64,000 nt of DNA from Sabulicella glaciei (lineage in GTDB: Bacteria > Pseudomonadota > Alphaproteobacteria > Acetobacterales > Acetobacteraceae): assembly GCF_026183895.1 (NCBI RefSeq), contig NZ_JAPFQI010000001.1:1-64000 (forward strand), written 5' to 3'. This document shows positions 26,531-36,273 of the stretch, piece after piece; position 1 is the first letter of the stretch, and the number at the start of each line of letters is the position of its first letter. The notes beneath the pieces are model-generated. The model was not told the DNA's origin. It was given only the letters and a program-made list of their open reading frames with translations, and searched no databases. A program made the position numbers and the translations under genes.

Positions 26531-27319
26531 TCAGATTGCGCGCGGCGCGAACTCGATCTCGACGCATCCGAGGCTTCCGAAATCGGCGCACGCAGCGGAT
26601 CCGGGGCCGACCGCATCCAGGCCGGTGCAGGTCCCCGTTGCGACGATGTCCCCGGCCTTCAGCCCCCGTCCGTTGTCCGACAGCAGTTGCGCGAGCCAGG
26701 AGAGCGCATGGAGGGGATTTCCCAGCACATCTTCGCCGGTTCCGGCGCCTCGCGGAACGCCATCGATGCTCATCGCGACCGCATGCCGCCGAAGATCCTG
26801 GTCACGCCACCGATGCCAAGGACCCACCACCAACGCGATGTTCGCGCTGCTGTCGGCGGTCGTGAGCAACCGGCCCTGCTGCCCTAGACCCCCCGCAAAA
26901 CGCGAGCCTACGACTTCGATCGATCCTGCTACGCAATCGACTGCGGCAGAAACCTCCGCCTGCGCATAAGGGGTCGGACGCGGCGGAAGGTCTCGGGCGA
27001 TTCGGAAGGCGAACTCGGCCTCGACCGCTGGACGATGATCCGCTCGAACGCAGAGCCGCGCGGGGCTCTCATGCACGAAGAAACGCAGCAAGACTCCTGC
27101 GCCTGGCTCATGGGTGCCCAGGATCGCCTGCGCTTCCTTGCTGGTGGAGCCGATCTTGTAGCCGCATGGCTGTGAGCCGCTTTGCGCGATGATCTCATGC
27201 TGGACTGCATAGGCCTCCTCCTTCGAGGCTGGCAGCCGGTGCGCCGAGGGGTCCACCGTGCCGCCGTTCCGCCGTGCATCCCACAGCTGCTGTGCGAGCA
27301 GCTTCAGCCCTTCGTCCAT
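26531..27319 (-). CDS. 2-keto-4-pentenoate hydratase family protein
   Basis: The 262-aa protein matches the MhpD/HpcG/DmpE group of the fumarylacetoacetase fold: CGYKIGSTS near residue 55, an acidic metal site in VEAEFAFRIARDLP near 105, and a C-terminal GDIVATGTCTGLDAV. Family members hydrate 2-hydroxypenta-2,4-dienoate in catechol meta-cleavage pathways. No meta-cleavage neighbours are present, so its true substrate is open. ATG 27319 has GGAGGAG 12 bases upstream; 35 more codons are open before it but look non-coding. Confidence 0.82.
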   Translation of the reverse strand: MDEGLKLLAQQLWDARRNGGTVDPSAHRLPASKEEAYAVQHEIIAQSGSQPCGYKIGSTSKEAQAILGTHEPGAGVLLRFFVHESPARLCVRADHRPAVEAEFAFRIARDLPPRPTPYAQAEVSAAVDCVAGSIEVVGSRFAGGLGQQGRLLTTADSSANIALVVGPWHRWRDQDLRRHAVAMSIDGVPRGAGTGEDVLGNPLHALSWLAQLLSDNGRGLKAGDIVATGTCTGLDAVGPGSAACADFGSLGCVEIEFAPRAI

Positions 27320-27543
27320 CCGTCCTGCTCCTCCACTGTGCACTTTGCTCGGCCGACCGCGCGGCCAAGGGGCATTGTCCGCGATATCCGGGCGCGCACC
27401 AAAGCGGAGGCGAGGGCGCCTCAAAAAAGGGCGTCGACTGCGACGTGGCAGATTTCGCGCCCTCCTCGCTCACTTGCCGGATCGTCGCTCCGTCGACGGT
27501 GGGTCCAGGAACAGGTCGCTGGACCTCGGCTGCCCGAAGGCGA

Positions 27544-28995
27544 TCACAAGCCGAGCGGTCCCCCAGGATGGCACCCCGCACTGGCGAGCCGCCCCTCATG
27601 CAGGCGAAGCACCCGATCCGCCAAGGCATCGGCGAGGTCCGGGTCGTGCGTCACCAGCAACACGGCTGCGCCCTTCGAGCGGGCGGCCTCGCGCAGCATC
27701 GGCGCCACGGTAGCCTGGGTCAGGGGGTCGAGGCGCGAGGTCGGCTCGTCGGCAAACAGGAAGACGGGGTCCAGCGACAGGGCGCGCAGCAGGGCGAAGC
27801 GCTGCAGCTCGCCGCCGGAAATTTCGGCTGGGAGGCGATCGAGCAGCGCGGGCGCGAGGCCGAGGCGCTCCATCCCTGAGCCGAAGCGCGCGAAAGGGAT
27901 CCCGTGGCGCCGGCTGAGGACGTCCAGCCCCTGGCGCAGGCGCTGGTGGGGCACGAAGGCGGCGGGCGGGTCCTGCCACAGCTTGGTGAAGCGCCAGGGC
28001 GCCACGCCGGGAAGGCGCCGCACCTCGCCTCCGTCGGTGCGCATCAGGCCCAGCAGCAGGTCGCCCAGCGTGGTCTTGCCGCTGCCGCTGGAACCCAGCA
28101 CGGCGACCAGCTCGCCCGGCCGCAGCGTCAACGAAACCTCGCGCAGCAGGGGTCGCCCGCCCAGTGACTTGCGGAGCGCCACGGCTTCCATGACCGGCGG
28201 GCCGGATGGGGAAGGGGGCCGAGCGGGACGCGTCCAGCGGGACGGTTCCGCCGCCAGCAGGGCGCGGCTATAGGCGTGGCTTGGCGATGCGAGCACCTGC
28301 GCCGCCGGCCCGTGCTCGACCACCGCGCCCTCGCGCAGGATCAGGACATCACCGCCCAGGGCGCGGGCCACGGCGACGTCGTGCGTCACCGTGACCACGG
28401 CGCGGCCGCGTTCCGCCTCGTCGCGCAAGCGGCGGGCGGCTTCGTCGCGGCGGGGAGCGTCAAGGCCCTTGGTAGGCTCGTCGGCCAGCAGGACAGGGGT
28501 GTCGGCGGCGCGGAGGATCGCCAGGGCCAGGCGTTGCGCCATGCCGCCGGAAAGCTGGAACGGGAAGCGCGTCCCGGTGCCTTCCAGACCCAGTTCGCGC
28601 AGCCGCGCCTCCGCCTCGGCCTGGGCACGCGGGCGTGGGAAGCCGCGCACCAGCCGATAGGTTTCCGCCACCTGGGACAGGGCGCGCATGGTGGGGTCGA
28701 GCGCCAGGAACGGCTCCTGCGGCAGGACCGAGACGGTGCGGCCCCAGAGCCGGCGCCTTGCCTGGGGTGGCGCGACGAGCATCTCGGTGCCCGCCAGCGC
28801 CACGCGTCCTTGGGCCTGGAGGCCCGGCGGCAGCGCACCCAGCACCGCCAGCAGCACCAGCGACTTGCCCGAGCCCGTTTCGCCCAGCACCGTCAGCGGG
28901 ACGCCCGGCCGGGCCTGAAGCGAGGCGCCGCGCAGCAGCGGCGTTCCCTTCGCGTCCGCGACATGCAGATCCTCCACCAGCAGGGCGGCGGTCAT
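27544..28995 (-). CDS. Peptide/nickel/metallophore-type ABC transporter, fused double ATPase
   Basis: A single 483-aa chain carries two complete ATP-binding domains. The first has Walker A GETGSGKS, signature LSGGM and Walker B VLLADEP. The second has GSSGSGKT, ISGGE and FLFADEP. In Dpp/Opp/Nik/Cnt systems these are normally two subunits (DppD and DppF types). It energises the two permeases upstream, and its start overlaps the second permease's stop (ATGA at 28992-28995). It is the last gene of the Zur-box operon. Cytoplasmic face of the inner membrane. Confidence 0.87.
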   Translation of the reverse strand: MTAALLVEDLHVADAKGTPLLRGASLQARPGVPLTVLGETGSGKSLVLLAVLGALPPGLQAQGRVALAGTEMLVAPPQARRRLWGRTVSVLPQEPFLALDPTMRALSQVAETYRLVRGFPRPRAQAEAEARLRELGLEGTGTRFPFQLSGGMAQRLALAILRAADTPVLLADEPTKGLDAPRRDEAARRLRDEAERGRAVVTVTHDVAVARALGGDVLILREGAVVEHGPAAQVLASPSHAYSRALLAAEPSRWTRPARPPSPSGPPVMEAVALRKSLGGRPLLREVSLTLRPGELVAVLGSSGSGKTTLGDLLLGLMRTDGGEVRRLPGVAPWRFTKLWQDPPAAFVPHQRLRQGLDVLSRRHGIPFARFGSGMERLGLAPALLDRLPAEISGGELQRFALLRALSLDPVFLFADEPTSRLDPLTQATVAPMLREAARSKGAAVLLVTHDPDLADALADRVLRLHEGRLASAGCHPGGPLGL

Positions 28996-29774
28996 GGCTT
29001 CTGGCCTTCGTCCGCGGAAAGGAGCTGGAAGCCCAGGACCAGCATCGCCACCAGCACCGCCGGAACCAGGGCCTGGACCGGCGCCTCGGGGAGGTAGGGC
29101 AGAAGTTCCGTGGTCATGCTGCCCAGTTCGGGGGTGGGCGGGCGCACGCCGACGCCGACAAACGACAAGGCCGCCACCTGCAGCACCGCCGTGCCCAGCC
29201 CGAAGCCCACCAGCGTCAGCAGGATCGGGCGTAGCTCGGGCAGGACGAGACGGCGCAGCACGTAATCCGGCCCGAAGCCGAGCACCCGCGCCGCCTCTGC
29301 ATGGGGCAGGGCAAGGACGCGACGTGCCTCGGCACGCGCCACGCGAAAGAAATGCACCCACTGCGCCAGGGCCACGCCGCCCGAGAGCGGCAGGATCTCC
29401 CCTGGCGCGAAGGCCACCACCACCATCACGAGCAGAAGGCCGGGCAGGGCCAGGGTGGCGTCGCCCAATGCGGCCAGCGCCCGGTCGGCCAAGCCGCCGA
29501 GCGACGCCGCCAGCAGCCCCAACCCCGTGCCGAGAAGGACCGCGATCCCGACAGCCGTTGCGGCGAGCGTCAGCGAGAAGCGCAACGCGTGGGCGGCCCG
29601 CGCGAGCACGGAACGACCAAGATGGTCCGTGCCCAGCCACCACGTCGTACCGGGGGGCTGGAGGGCGGAGCGCAGATCCTGCAGGGCCGGGTCGGGCAGC
29701 AGGGACGGGCCGAGCAGCGCCAAGCCTCCGAGGAGGAGCAGCAGCGCCGCCCCCAGGCCCCGGGCGCCGCTCAA
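28992..29774 (-). CDS. ABC transporter permease, DppC-type
   Basis: The 260-aa inner-membrane permease has about six membrane segments and the coupling loop ALPHAEAARVLGFGPDYVLRR expected for DppC/NikC proteins. The start is taken as TTG 29774, which overlaps the previous stop as TTGA. No ATG or GTG fits the family N-terminus (SGARGLGAALLLLLGGLAL), while the open frame extends far upstream in shadow of the other permease. It pairs with the DppB-type permease to form the channel. Confidence 0.83.
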   Translation of the reverse strand: MSGARGLGAALLLLLGGLALLGPSLLPDPALQDLRSALQPPGTTWWLGTDHLGRSVLARAAHALRFSLTLAATAVGIAVLLGTGLGLLAASLGGLADRALAALGDATLALPGLLLVMVVVAFAPGEILPLSGGVALAQWVHFFRVARAEARRVLALPHAEAARVLGFGPDYVLRRLVLPELRPILLTLVGFGLGTAVLQVAALSFVGVGVRPPTPELGSMTTELLPYLPEAPVQALVPAVLVAMLVLGFQLLSADEGQKP

Positions 29775-30721
29775 AGCGTTCCCCGCGCGCGGCGCGGGTC
29801 GAGCAGCGCCGCGAGGGCGTCGGCCAGGGCGTTCAGCAGGACGAAGCCCAGTCCCAGCGCCAGGGCCGCGCCCTGCACCATCGGCACGTCGCGCGCGAAG
29901 ATCGCATGCACCAGCGCGTGGCCCAGCCCGGGCCAAGAGAACAGGCTTTCCACCACCACCGCGCCTTCGAGCAGGGCCGCGAATTGCAGGCCCAGCACCG
30001 CCACCACCGGGATCGAGGCGTTGCGCAGGCCATGGCGGCGCACCACCGCGGCTTCGGAAAGCCCCTTCCAGCGGGCGAAGCGCAGGAAGGGGGAAGCCTC
30101 CACCGCCATCACCGCATCGCGCGCGACGCGCCCGCCCAGCGCCGCGACCCCAAGGGCAAGGGTCAGGGCCGGCAGCAGGATGGCGGCCGGGGATTCGAAG
30201 CCCGCCGGGGGCAGCCAGCCGAGGTGCAGCGCGAAGACCACCATCAGCGCGAGGCCCAGCGCATAGGGCGGCACGGCGCGCAGCAGCACGGCGCCCAGCA
30301 GCACGACCCGGTCCACGGCCCCGCCAGGGCGGAGCCCGGCCAGCACGCCGAGCGGCAGGCCCAGGGGGAGGGCCAGCGCCAGGGCCATGGCGGCCAGCAT
30401 CGCGGTGTGGGCTAGGTGGTCCAGCAGTTCCGGCAGGACCGGCGCGCCGCTGACCAGCGAATGTCCGAGGTTCAGCGTTATCACGCGGCCGAGCCATCGC
30501 AGCAGCCGTGGGAGCACCGGCCCATCCAGCCCCAGTTCCGCCCGCACCGCCTCGGCGGCGGCGGCATCCACCATGTCGGGGCCATAGCGCTCCGCGGCGA
30601 TGCGGAAGGCCGGGTCGCCGGGAAGCGAATGCATCAGCGCGAAGCCGACCGTGCCGACGAGCACCGCGACGAAGCCTGCCTGCGCGAGCCGTGCGAGGAG
30701 GATGCGCACCACGCCCATCAT
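29771..30721 (-). CDS. ABC transporter permease, DppB-type
   Basis: The 316-aa permease has the DppB/NikB features: the N-terminal segment RLAQAGFVAVLVGTVGFALM followed by PGDPAFRIAAERYG, and the coupling region SPFLRFARWKGLSEAAVV with HGLRNASIPV. It starts at ATG 30721, overlapping the TGA of the binding-protein gene (ATGA). A second ATG directly follows in frame. It is part of the receptor-binding protein-permease-ATPase operon. Confidence 0.87.
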   Translation of the reverse strand: MMGVVRILLARLAQAGFVAVLVGTVGFALMHSLPGDPAFRIAAERYGPDMVDAAAAEAVRAELGLDGPVLPRLLRWLGRVITLNLGHSLVSGAPVLPELLDHLAHTAMLAAMALALALPLGLPLGVLAGLRPGGAVDRVVLLGAVLLRAVPPYALGLALMVVFALHLGWLPPAGFESPAAILLPALTLALGVAALGGRVARDAVMAVEASPFLRFARWKGLSEAAVVRRHGLRNASIPVVAVLGLQFAALLEGAVVVESLFSWPGLGHALVHAIFARDVPMVQGAALALGLGFVLLNALADALAALLDPRRARGTL

Positions 30722-32232
30722 GCCGGCCAGTCCAGTTCCTGCAGATGGAAGCGCAGCTCGAAGGGATCGAGGCGCAGGCCCCGCAGGCGTGGGGTGGCTG
30801 CCACGGCAAGGGTGGAGGAGGCGATGGGGATCACGGGCCGCTCCTCGCGCAGGATGGTGCCGATGCGCCGCCGCGCCGACCGATCGGGCGTGGTGCCCAG
30901 GGAGGCGGCGAGGGCGAGCAGTTCCTCGCTGTGCCAGTTCATCGCGCCCCAATCGCCGCCGGCTTGCCCGTAATCGCTGAGCACCGTCCCGAGCGGGTCG
31001 GGAACCAGCCCGAACTGTCGGGTGAAGAGACCCATCTGCAGCCTTCCGTCACGATGGCCGCGCGGGATGTCCGAGGAACTGCCGATGCTCACCGAGACGG
31101 CGATCCCAGCCTCGCGCAGCTGCGCCTGGATGGCGGTGGCCATGGCCGGAAGCTCCGGCCAGGTGGTGAAGGTGCGAAGCTCCACCGCGAAACGCTGCCC
31201 CAAAGCATCCTGGCGGATGCCGCCTGGCCCCGGCCGCCAGCCGGCCGCCTCCAGCAGTGCCCGCGCGCCGGCGAGGTCCTGGCGCGATGGCCCCAGCGAG
31301 GGGTCGTGCCAATCGGCAAGGGCGGGCGGGAAAAGCTGGTCCGTCGCAAGGGTGGCATCGCGCAGGAGGGCGCCGGCAATGCCTTCGCGGTCCAGCGCCA
31401 AGCTGAGGGCCTCGCGCACTCGCTGGTCGCGGAAGAAGGGCGAGGCGGCATCGAGCTTCAGCATCCGGACGCGAGGCGTGGGTACCGATGCCACCGCCAC
31501 CCGCACGCGCCGCCGCAGCCGCGCCAGGGAGGCGGGCAGCAGCCCAATGGCGATCTGCGCCTCCCCGCTTTCCACCATCACGGCGCGGGTCTCGCCCTGG
31601 CCGGTGGCCAAGTAGAGCGCGCCGGGGAGGCGAGGGGCGGCGCCCCACCAGCCCTCCCAGCGCGCGACCAGCAGGCGGTGCGGCGGGTGGATCTGCGCGA
31701 CGCGGAACGGGCCCGAGCCGATCACCCGATCAACGCGCCCGCTCCCGCCGAAGCTGCCGGGCGCCAGCACGCCGGAGCCGGCATGGCTCAGGAAGGCGGG
31801 CAGCGGCGCGAAGGGCCTGTGCAGGCGGAACACCACGACGTCCTCCCCGTCGGGCGCGATGCCGGCGAGGGGCGCGCGGGCCAGCACCGAGACGCCCGCC
31901 GCGGCGTGCGACAGGGCGCTGGCCACGGAAGTGGCGTCCACGGGCGTGCCGTCATGGAAGCGCGCGCCCGGGCGGAGCCGGAAGCGCCACTCGGCGTGGT
32001 CCGCCGAAACCGCCCAGGACACGGCCAACTCGGGGGTGGGACGCCCTGCCTCGTCGGCGCCCACCAGCGTTTCGACTACGCCCATCCGGCCCAGCACGTG
32101 CCCGGCGCGGGACAGGTCCAGCCCGGCGAACTCGCCTGGCGCGACGATGCGGGGCCAGGACGGCGCCGTGCCGTCTCCGCAGGCGGCGAGCAAGCCAGGA
32201 GCCGCCAACAAGGCGCGGCGTGGAAGGATCAT
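30718..32232 (-). CDS. ABC transporter substrate-binding lipoprotein (peptide/nickel/opine-metallophore type)
   Basis: This 504-aa DppA/NikA-family (SBP_bac_5) protein has a short signal ending in a lipobox (LLAACGDG; Cys near residue 17), so it is probably a lipoprotein. Family landmarks are WRFRLRPGARFHDGTPVDA and DQRVREALSLALDREGI. Peptide transporters of this class are also used for nickel and for zinc-opine metallophores (Cnt systems). The TonB receptor immediately upstream and the Zur box favour a metal-complex substrate over peptides. ATG 32232 overlaps the receptor's stop by one base (TGATG). Confidence 0.85.
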   Translation of the reverse strand: MILPRRALLAAPGLLAACGDGTAPSWPRIVAPGEFAGLDLSRAGHVLGRMGVVETLVGADEAGRPTPELAVSWAVSADHAEWRFRLRPGARFHDGTPVDATSVASALSHAAAGVSVLARAPLAGIAPDGEDVVVFRLHRPFAPLPAFLSHAGSGVLAPGSFGGSGRVDRVIGSGPFRVAQIHPPHRLLVARWEGWWGAAPRLPGALYLATGQGETRAVMVESGEAQIAIGLLPASLARLRRRVRVAVASVPTPRVRMLKLDAASPFFRDQRVREALSLALDREGIAGALLRDATLATDQLFPPALADWHDPSLGPSRQDLAGARALLEAAGWRPGPGGIRQDALGQRFAVELRTFTTWPELPAMATAIQAQLREAGIAVSVSIGSSSDIPRGHRDGRLQMGLFTRQFGLVPDPLGTVLSDYGQAGGDWGAMNWHSEELLALAASLGTTPDRSARRRIGTILREERPVIPIASSTLAVAATPRLRGLRLDPFELRFHLQELDWPA

Positions 32233-34352
32233 CAGAAGCGAATGGCCAGGCTGGCCGCGACAGTGCGCGGCGCGCCCGGTGACACCCAGACGCTGCTGAA
32301 GGAACGCTCGTAGTAGGTGGTGTCGAACAGGTTGGTGACCGTGACGTTCACCCGCGCACGCGGCGTGATCTGGTAGGACGCAAGGAGGTCCACCGTGGTG
32401 TGGCCGGGCAGGCGAAAGGCCGTGTTGCCGGTATCGCCAAGTCGGGAGGAGACATGCACCAGTCCCGCGCCCAGGCTGAGCCCCTCGAGCGGGCCTTCGC
32501 GGAACTCGCGCACGCCCAGCAGGGACAGGCTGTGGCGCGGGATGTTCAGCAGCGGCGTGCCGGGGCGGATGGCGTTGTCGCGAATCACCTCGGCATCCAC
32601 ATAGGCATAGCCGCCGATGACGCGCCATCCCGGGGCCACTTCGCCGGCGACGGAAACGTCGAACCCGCGCGAGCGCGCAGCGCCTGCAGCGATGCTGAAG
32701 CCGCCACCCGCCGGGTCGGCGGTCAGGACGTTCTGCTTCTCGATGTGAAACAGGGCGGCTGTGACGGAAAGCCGTTCTTCCAGCAGGTCGAGCTTGGTAC
32801 CCAGTTCGAAGCTTTCGCCCTGCTCCGGCGCGAAGGGGCTGCCCGTCGCGCCCGCGCCGCGGTTGGGGCGGAAGGACCGTGCCCAGGAGCCGTAAAGGGA
32901 AAGCTGCGGCAGCAGGTCGTACATCACGCCGACGCGCGGCAGCACGGCCGTTCGTTCCTGCGGCGTTGTGATGCCGGTCGCGCGCTGGCGAAGGTCCTGG
33001 TCGGAATGCTCGACGCGCAGCCCGGCCAGCAGGCGCATCCGGTCGGTCACCGCCACCTGGTCCTGCATGAAAAAGGACGTGGAAATCGTGCGTTCCAGCG
33101 CGTCGGTGCGGCGGGTGAGGGGAGGGAGCGGCCCGCCGTAGCGCGGCGAAAGGATGTCGATGCTGAAAGGCGCGGTGGCGGGGTTGGAGCGCAGCAGGAT
33201 CTCCTTGCCGCGGAAATTGTCGTGCTCCACGCCCAGCAGCAGCGTGTGACGCAGCGGGCCTGTGGTGAAGCGCCCCTCCAGCGTCGCCTGCAGCGTGTAG
33301 TCGTCCCACGCATAGTCGCGGAAGCGCCGCTCGCGCAGCAAGGTGCGGCCATCGGCGAGGAGGCGGTTGTTCTCGGTCGAGAAGCCCGTGAGCGTGCCGC
33401 CGAGATATTGCATGCCGGCGCGGAGCGTCCAGTCGCTGTTCAGCCGGTGCTCGACGCGCCCCTGCACCATCGCGTTGCGGTTGCGGAACCGGCCATCCGA
33501 GGGTTCGCCGAGGAAGCGCGAGCGCGGCACCGCGCCCAGCCGGTTACCCACTGCCACGATGCCCCGGTCGAAGGGCTGGTCGTTCTGGAGGAACTCACCC
33601 TCGAGCGTGAAGGTCGTGTCTGGCTCGGTCCGCCACGCGAAGAGCGGCGCGACGAATTGCCGGTCGGCGGGCGCGACGTCCCGGAAGGACTCCCGACGCT
33701 CCGTCCCAAAGATCAGGCGGTGCGCGAACCGGCCCTGCGGGTCGAGCGGGCCGGAGGATTCGAGGACGGCGCGGCGCGTGCCGCGCTCGCCCAGGAGGAA
33801 GGTGCCGCCGAAGGTCGGGACGGGCGTGGGCTGGCGGGTGACGAGGTTGATCGTCCCGCCCGGATCCCCACGCCCGTAGAGCAGCGCCGCCGGGCCGCGC
33901 AGCACCTCGATGCGTTCGATCGTGGCGCTGTCGGGGTTGCTCTGGTAGCCGCGGTTGACGGGAAAGCCGTTGCGGAAGAACTCGCCTGTGGTGAAGCCGC
34001 GCACCGCATACTCGAACAGGGTCTGGCCGCCGAAATCGTTCTGACGTGCGACGCCGCCTGCGTAGTCAAGCGCGGCCTCGACGCGGGTGGCCTGCAGATC
34101 CTCGACCACGGCGCGGGGCACGACGCTGACGGATTGCGGGATCTCGCGGATCGGCGTGTCGGTGCGGGTGGCCGAGAGGGTGTTCGTGGCGCGGTAGCCT
34201 TGCACCGGGCCGTCGCCACGCTCGCGCAGCGCCTCGGCCCGTACTTCAAGCGCCGGGAGTTCGATGGAGGGCAGGGTCGTCATGGCTTCCTGCGCCGTGG
34301 CATCGGTGGCGAGGAGAAGGACCAGCATGACGGGCTGAGGGACGCGTGACAT
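32232..34352 (-). CDS. TonB-dependent siderophore/metallophore receptor
   Basis: The 706-aa outer-membrane receptor has a signal peptide (about residues 1-21). A plug follows with the siderophore-type pattern IPQSVSVVPRAVVEDLQA, GQTLFEYAVRGF and IEVLRGPAALLYGRGDPGG near residue 170. The C-terminal barrel ends in a terminal Phe (LAIRF), as required for BAM insertion. It imports a metal chelate across the outer membrane using TonB-ExbBD. The plug is of the FhuA/FpvA type. A Zur-like operator 22 bases upstream suggests zinc rather than iron control. It is the first gene of the five-gene coupled operon. Confidence 0.9.
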   Translation of the reverse strand: MSRVPQPVMLVLLLATDATAQEAMTTLPSIELPALEVRAEALRERGDGPVQGYRATNTLSATRTDTPIREIPQSVSVVPRAVVEDLQATRVEAALDYAGGVARQNDFGGQTLFEYAVRGFTTGEFFRNGFPVNRGYQSNPDSATIERIEVLRGPAALLYGRGDPGGTINLVTRQPTPVPTFGGTFLLGERGTRRAVLESSGPLDPQGRFAHRLIFGTERRESFRDVAPADRQFVAPLFAWRTEPDTTFTLEGEFLQNDQPFDRGIVAVGNRLGAVPRSRFLGEPSDGRFRNRNAMVQGRVEHRLNSDWTLRAGMQYLGGTLTGFSTENNRLLADGRTLLRERRFRDYAWDDYTLQATLEGRFTTGPLRHTLLLGVEHDNFRGKEILLRSNPATAPFSIDILSPRYGGPLPPLTRRTDALERTISTSFFMQDQVAVTDRMRLLAGLRVEHSDQDLRQRATGITTPQERTAVLPRVGVMYDLLPQLSLYGSWARSFRPNRGAGATGSPFAPEQGESFELGTKLDLLEERLSVTAALFHIEKQNVLTADPAGGGFSIAAGAARSRGFDVSVAGEVAPGWRVIGGYAYVDAEVIRDNAIRPGTPLLNIPRHSLSLLGVREFREGPLEGLSLGAGLVHVSSRLGDTGNTAFRLPGHTTVDLLASYQITPRARVNVTVTNLFDTTYYERSFSSVWVSPGAPRTVAASLAIRF

Positions 34353-34373
34353 GGGGGAGAGGCCGCAGGATAA

Positions 34374-34388
34374 TGTTATGATATAACA
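34374..34388 (-). promoter_or_regulatory. Zur box upstream of the TonB receptor operon
   Basis: TGTTAT-GAT-ATAACA is a perfect 6-bp inverted repeat with a 3-base spacer inside an AT-rich patch (AATGTTATGATATAACAAT). The proteobacterial Zur consensus core is TGTTAT-nnn-ATAACA, so all 12 specified bases match. It lies 22 bases before the receptor start codon, overlapping the likely promoter, where a bound repressor would block transcription. This predicts derepression under zinc starvation. The zur gene itself is not in the window. Confidence 0.7.
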
Positions 34389-35467
34389 ATCCATCCGAAA
34401 GGTGGAAATGACAATGCCCTTCTGGAAAGAATCAGGGACGCGGCTCCTACGAGGGTCGATGGACGCCTCCAGCACGGGCTCCAGATGCTCTGGAGCACTC
34501 AGGTATCGGCCCTGTCCCGCGCAGGTGTCCTGAAGCGCACGGTTCCGCCCGGCGTCCGCCCAGCCAGAGCCGCCACCCCGGACCTCGATGGCCTGAGGCA
34601 TGTTGATCCCGGCCCCGGTGCGATTCAAAGAGTCCTCCGGGCGATGCGGAGGATGCCTACCGCTGGAGCGGGCGGAAGTGCATGCGTGCGAGGTCCGGCA
34701 GCACGACGGTCACCGCCGTTGCCATGCGGGCTGTCGTGTTCGGTGAATTCAAGACATCGGCCAGCCGGGACGGGCGTCGGTTACGCGGCCCGACCGGCGG
34801 TATGCTCCGATGAATTCCAGGAAGACCTTCTCTAAAGCAGCCGGTCGTACCGCGAGGCCGGGATCACGGATGAGACTCCGAAGGCCAAGAACGCCGATGG
34901 CAGCTGGCCGACCCGCCGCAAATGCTCAAGCAAGTGAGGTACTCATGTCTCAGTGCCGGGCTAAGCCGCGTATCGCGGTGCGTGGAACGATGCCGCAGCC
35001 CGGCACTCACGGCGGCAGCGGCGGTGGTCGTATCCCTTGTCGGCGTGGCGCTTGCTCGGACGGCGGGGCGGGCGGCACTGCGTCGAGGGTCGGCGCCAGC
35101 GTGCGGCTGTCGTAGTTTTGACAACACTTGAGCGAAAGGGACGCACGCCCTGACTCGCCCTCTCGCACAGGGCAGCGAATTCATGGGCTCGAGTGTCTTA
35201 GGTCGCAGGATGGTTTCGGATCCATCGTGCACGGCCGAGACGCTACGCCCCTCGTCGAAGAGGCAGTGCCGACCTTGAACCGGCCGGTGCGGGGGATGAT
35301 GCCCTCGGTGCCACGCGCTCAAAGTAGCACCCAATCCTGTGAAGATGGACCAGACGGGAAGGCCTTGTCTGTATCCGGCTGTGTTCGGATACAGCAGGCC
35401 CATGGGCACGCCGATTTCGCTCCCAATCCGCACCACGACCATGCCTTCGGAGGGGGGTAGGGTCCGG
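34389..35467. other. Long intergenic stretch, no gene seen
   Basis: About 1.1 kb between the receptor operon and the cupin gene. Frames up to 220 codons exist on the minus strand, but they lack ribosome sites and recognisable sequence, and codon-position GC bias is not consistent in any frame. It may be degraded DNA. No transposase, tRNA or attachment repeat was recognised. Confidence 0.35.
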
Positions 35468-35800
35468 TCAGTCCACGATGAAAAGCTTGGCCCCAACTTC
35501 GGTCGAGGAGCGGTGTGCGGCGTCACCGTGGTTGGAAACCTGGTAACTCATCCCGGCTGTGAGCTTGAATGTGCGTCCATCCTGCAATTCGCTGGTGAGT
35601 TCGCCGTCCAGCACGTAAAGGACGTGGCCCCGGTCGCACCAGTGATCCGCGAGGTAGCCTGGGGAGTACTCGACGAGTCTGACCCGTAGATCGCCGACCG
35701 TGAATGTACGCCATAGGGCAAAGCCCGTTTCTCCAGGGTGCTTCGTTTCAGGGACTTTTGACCAGTCCGTGACGGTGAACGGCAGTGCGGGAATGATCAT
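35468..35800 (-). CDS. Small single-domain cupin (DHWC/DHCW-type)
   Basis: This 110-aa protein has one cupin barrel. The metal-site motif is YLADHWCDRGHVLYVLDGEL, followed by the second cupin motif GMSYQVSNHGDAAHRS. The DHWC string matches the small family annotated as DHCW-motif cupin proteins, whose function is not established. ATG 35800 gives the usual MIIPALPF start, with AGAGAGCAAGAG upstream. It stands alone between two gene-free stretches. Confidence 0.8.
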   Translation of the reverse strand: MIIPALPFTVTDWSKVPETKHPGETGFALWRTFTVGDLRVRLVEYSPGYLADHWCDRGHVLYVLDGELTSELQDGRTFKLTAGMSYQVSNHGDAAHRSSTEVGAKLFIVD

Positions 35801-36273
35801 GAACTCTTGCTCTCTGGTCTGACGGATGCGGGCTCGGCTGGGAAAGACCACATGCGGCCTTCCTCGTTGAACTAGCAAACTGACTGGCAGGCCTCGCTTG
35901 CTTGCCCCGTCGCCGGGTTCGAGGGGCGAGCAGGGCAGTCAGCGCGCACTTGCCAAGCCGGATCATGACCCGATTCCGCGGGAATGACCGCAATTCCCTC
36001 AACCTGCAGCACGGGGGCAGGCCGTTCGCGTTCTCAGCGAGAAATAGCAGGAAGGTTCTTGTGTTCTGTCGGGTAGGCCGGATGGCGCTGGACGAGCGGT
36101 CAATCAGTTTCCGGGGAAGGCGAGATGAACTATCCCCAGGACATAAGGGAAGTTCGCCAGTGGCACTGGCCAAGCGCTCGTGCCCTTCGGACGGAGTACA
36201 ACTTAGGGAAAGGGTAGGGTTGCCAGCGCCCATAGGGGCTGGCCCTCCGTAGAGCTGAGAGTCCAAAGGAGGC
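35801..36273. other. Intergenic, no gene seen
   Basis: These 473 bases between the cupin and hyuB genes hold only short shadow frames. No repeat or hairpin was recognised. Confidence 0.35.

Noticed and set aside
34864-35526. A 220-codon minus-strand frame before the cupin gene
   Set aside because: No ribosome site, no recognisable sequence, and inconsistent third-position GC.
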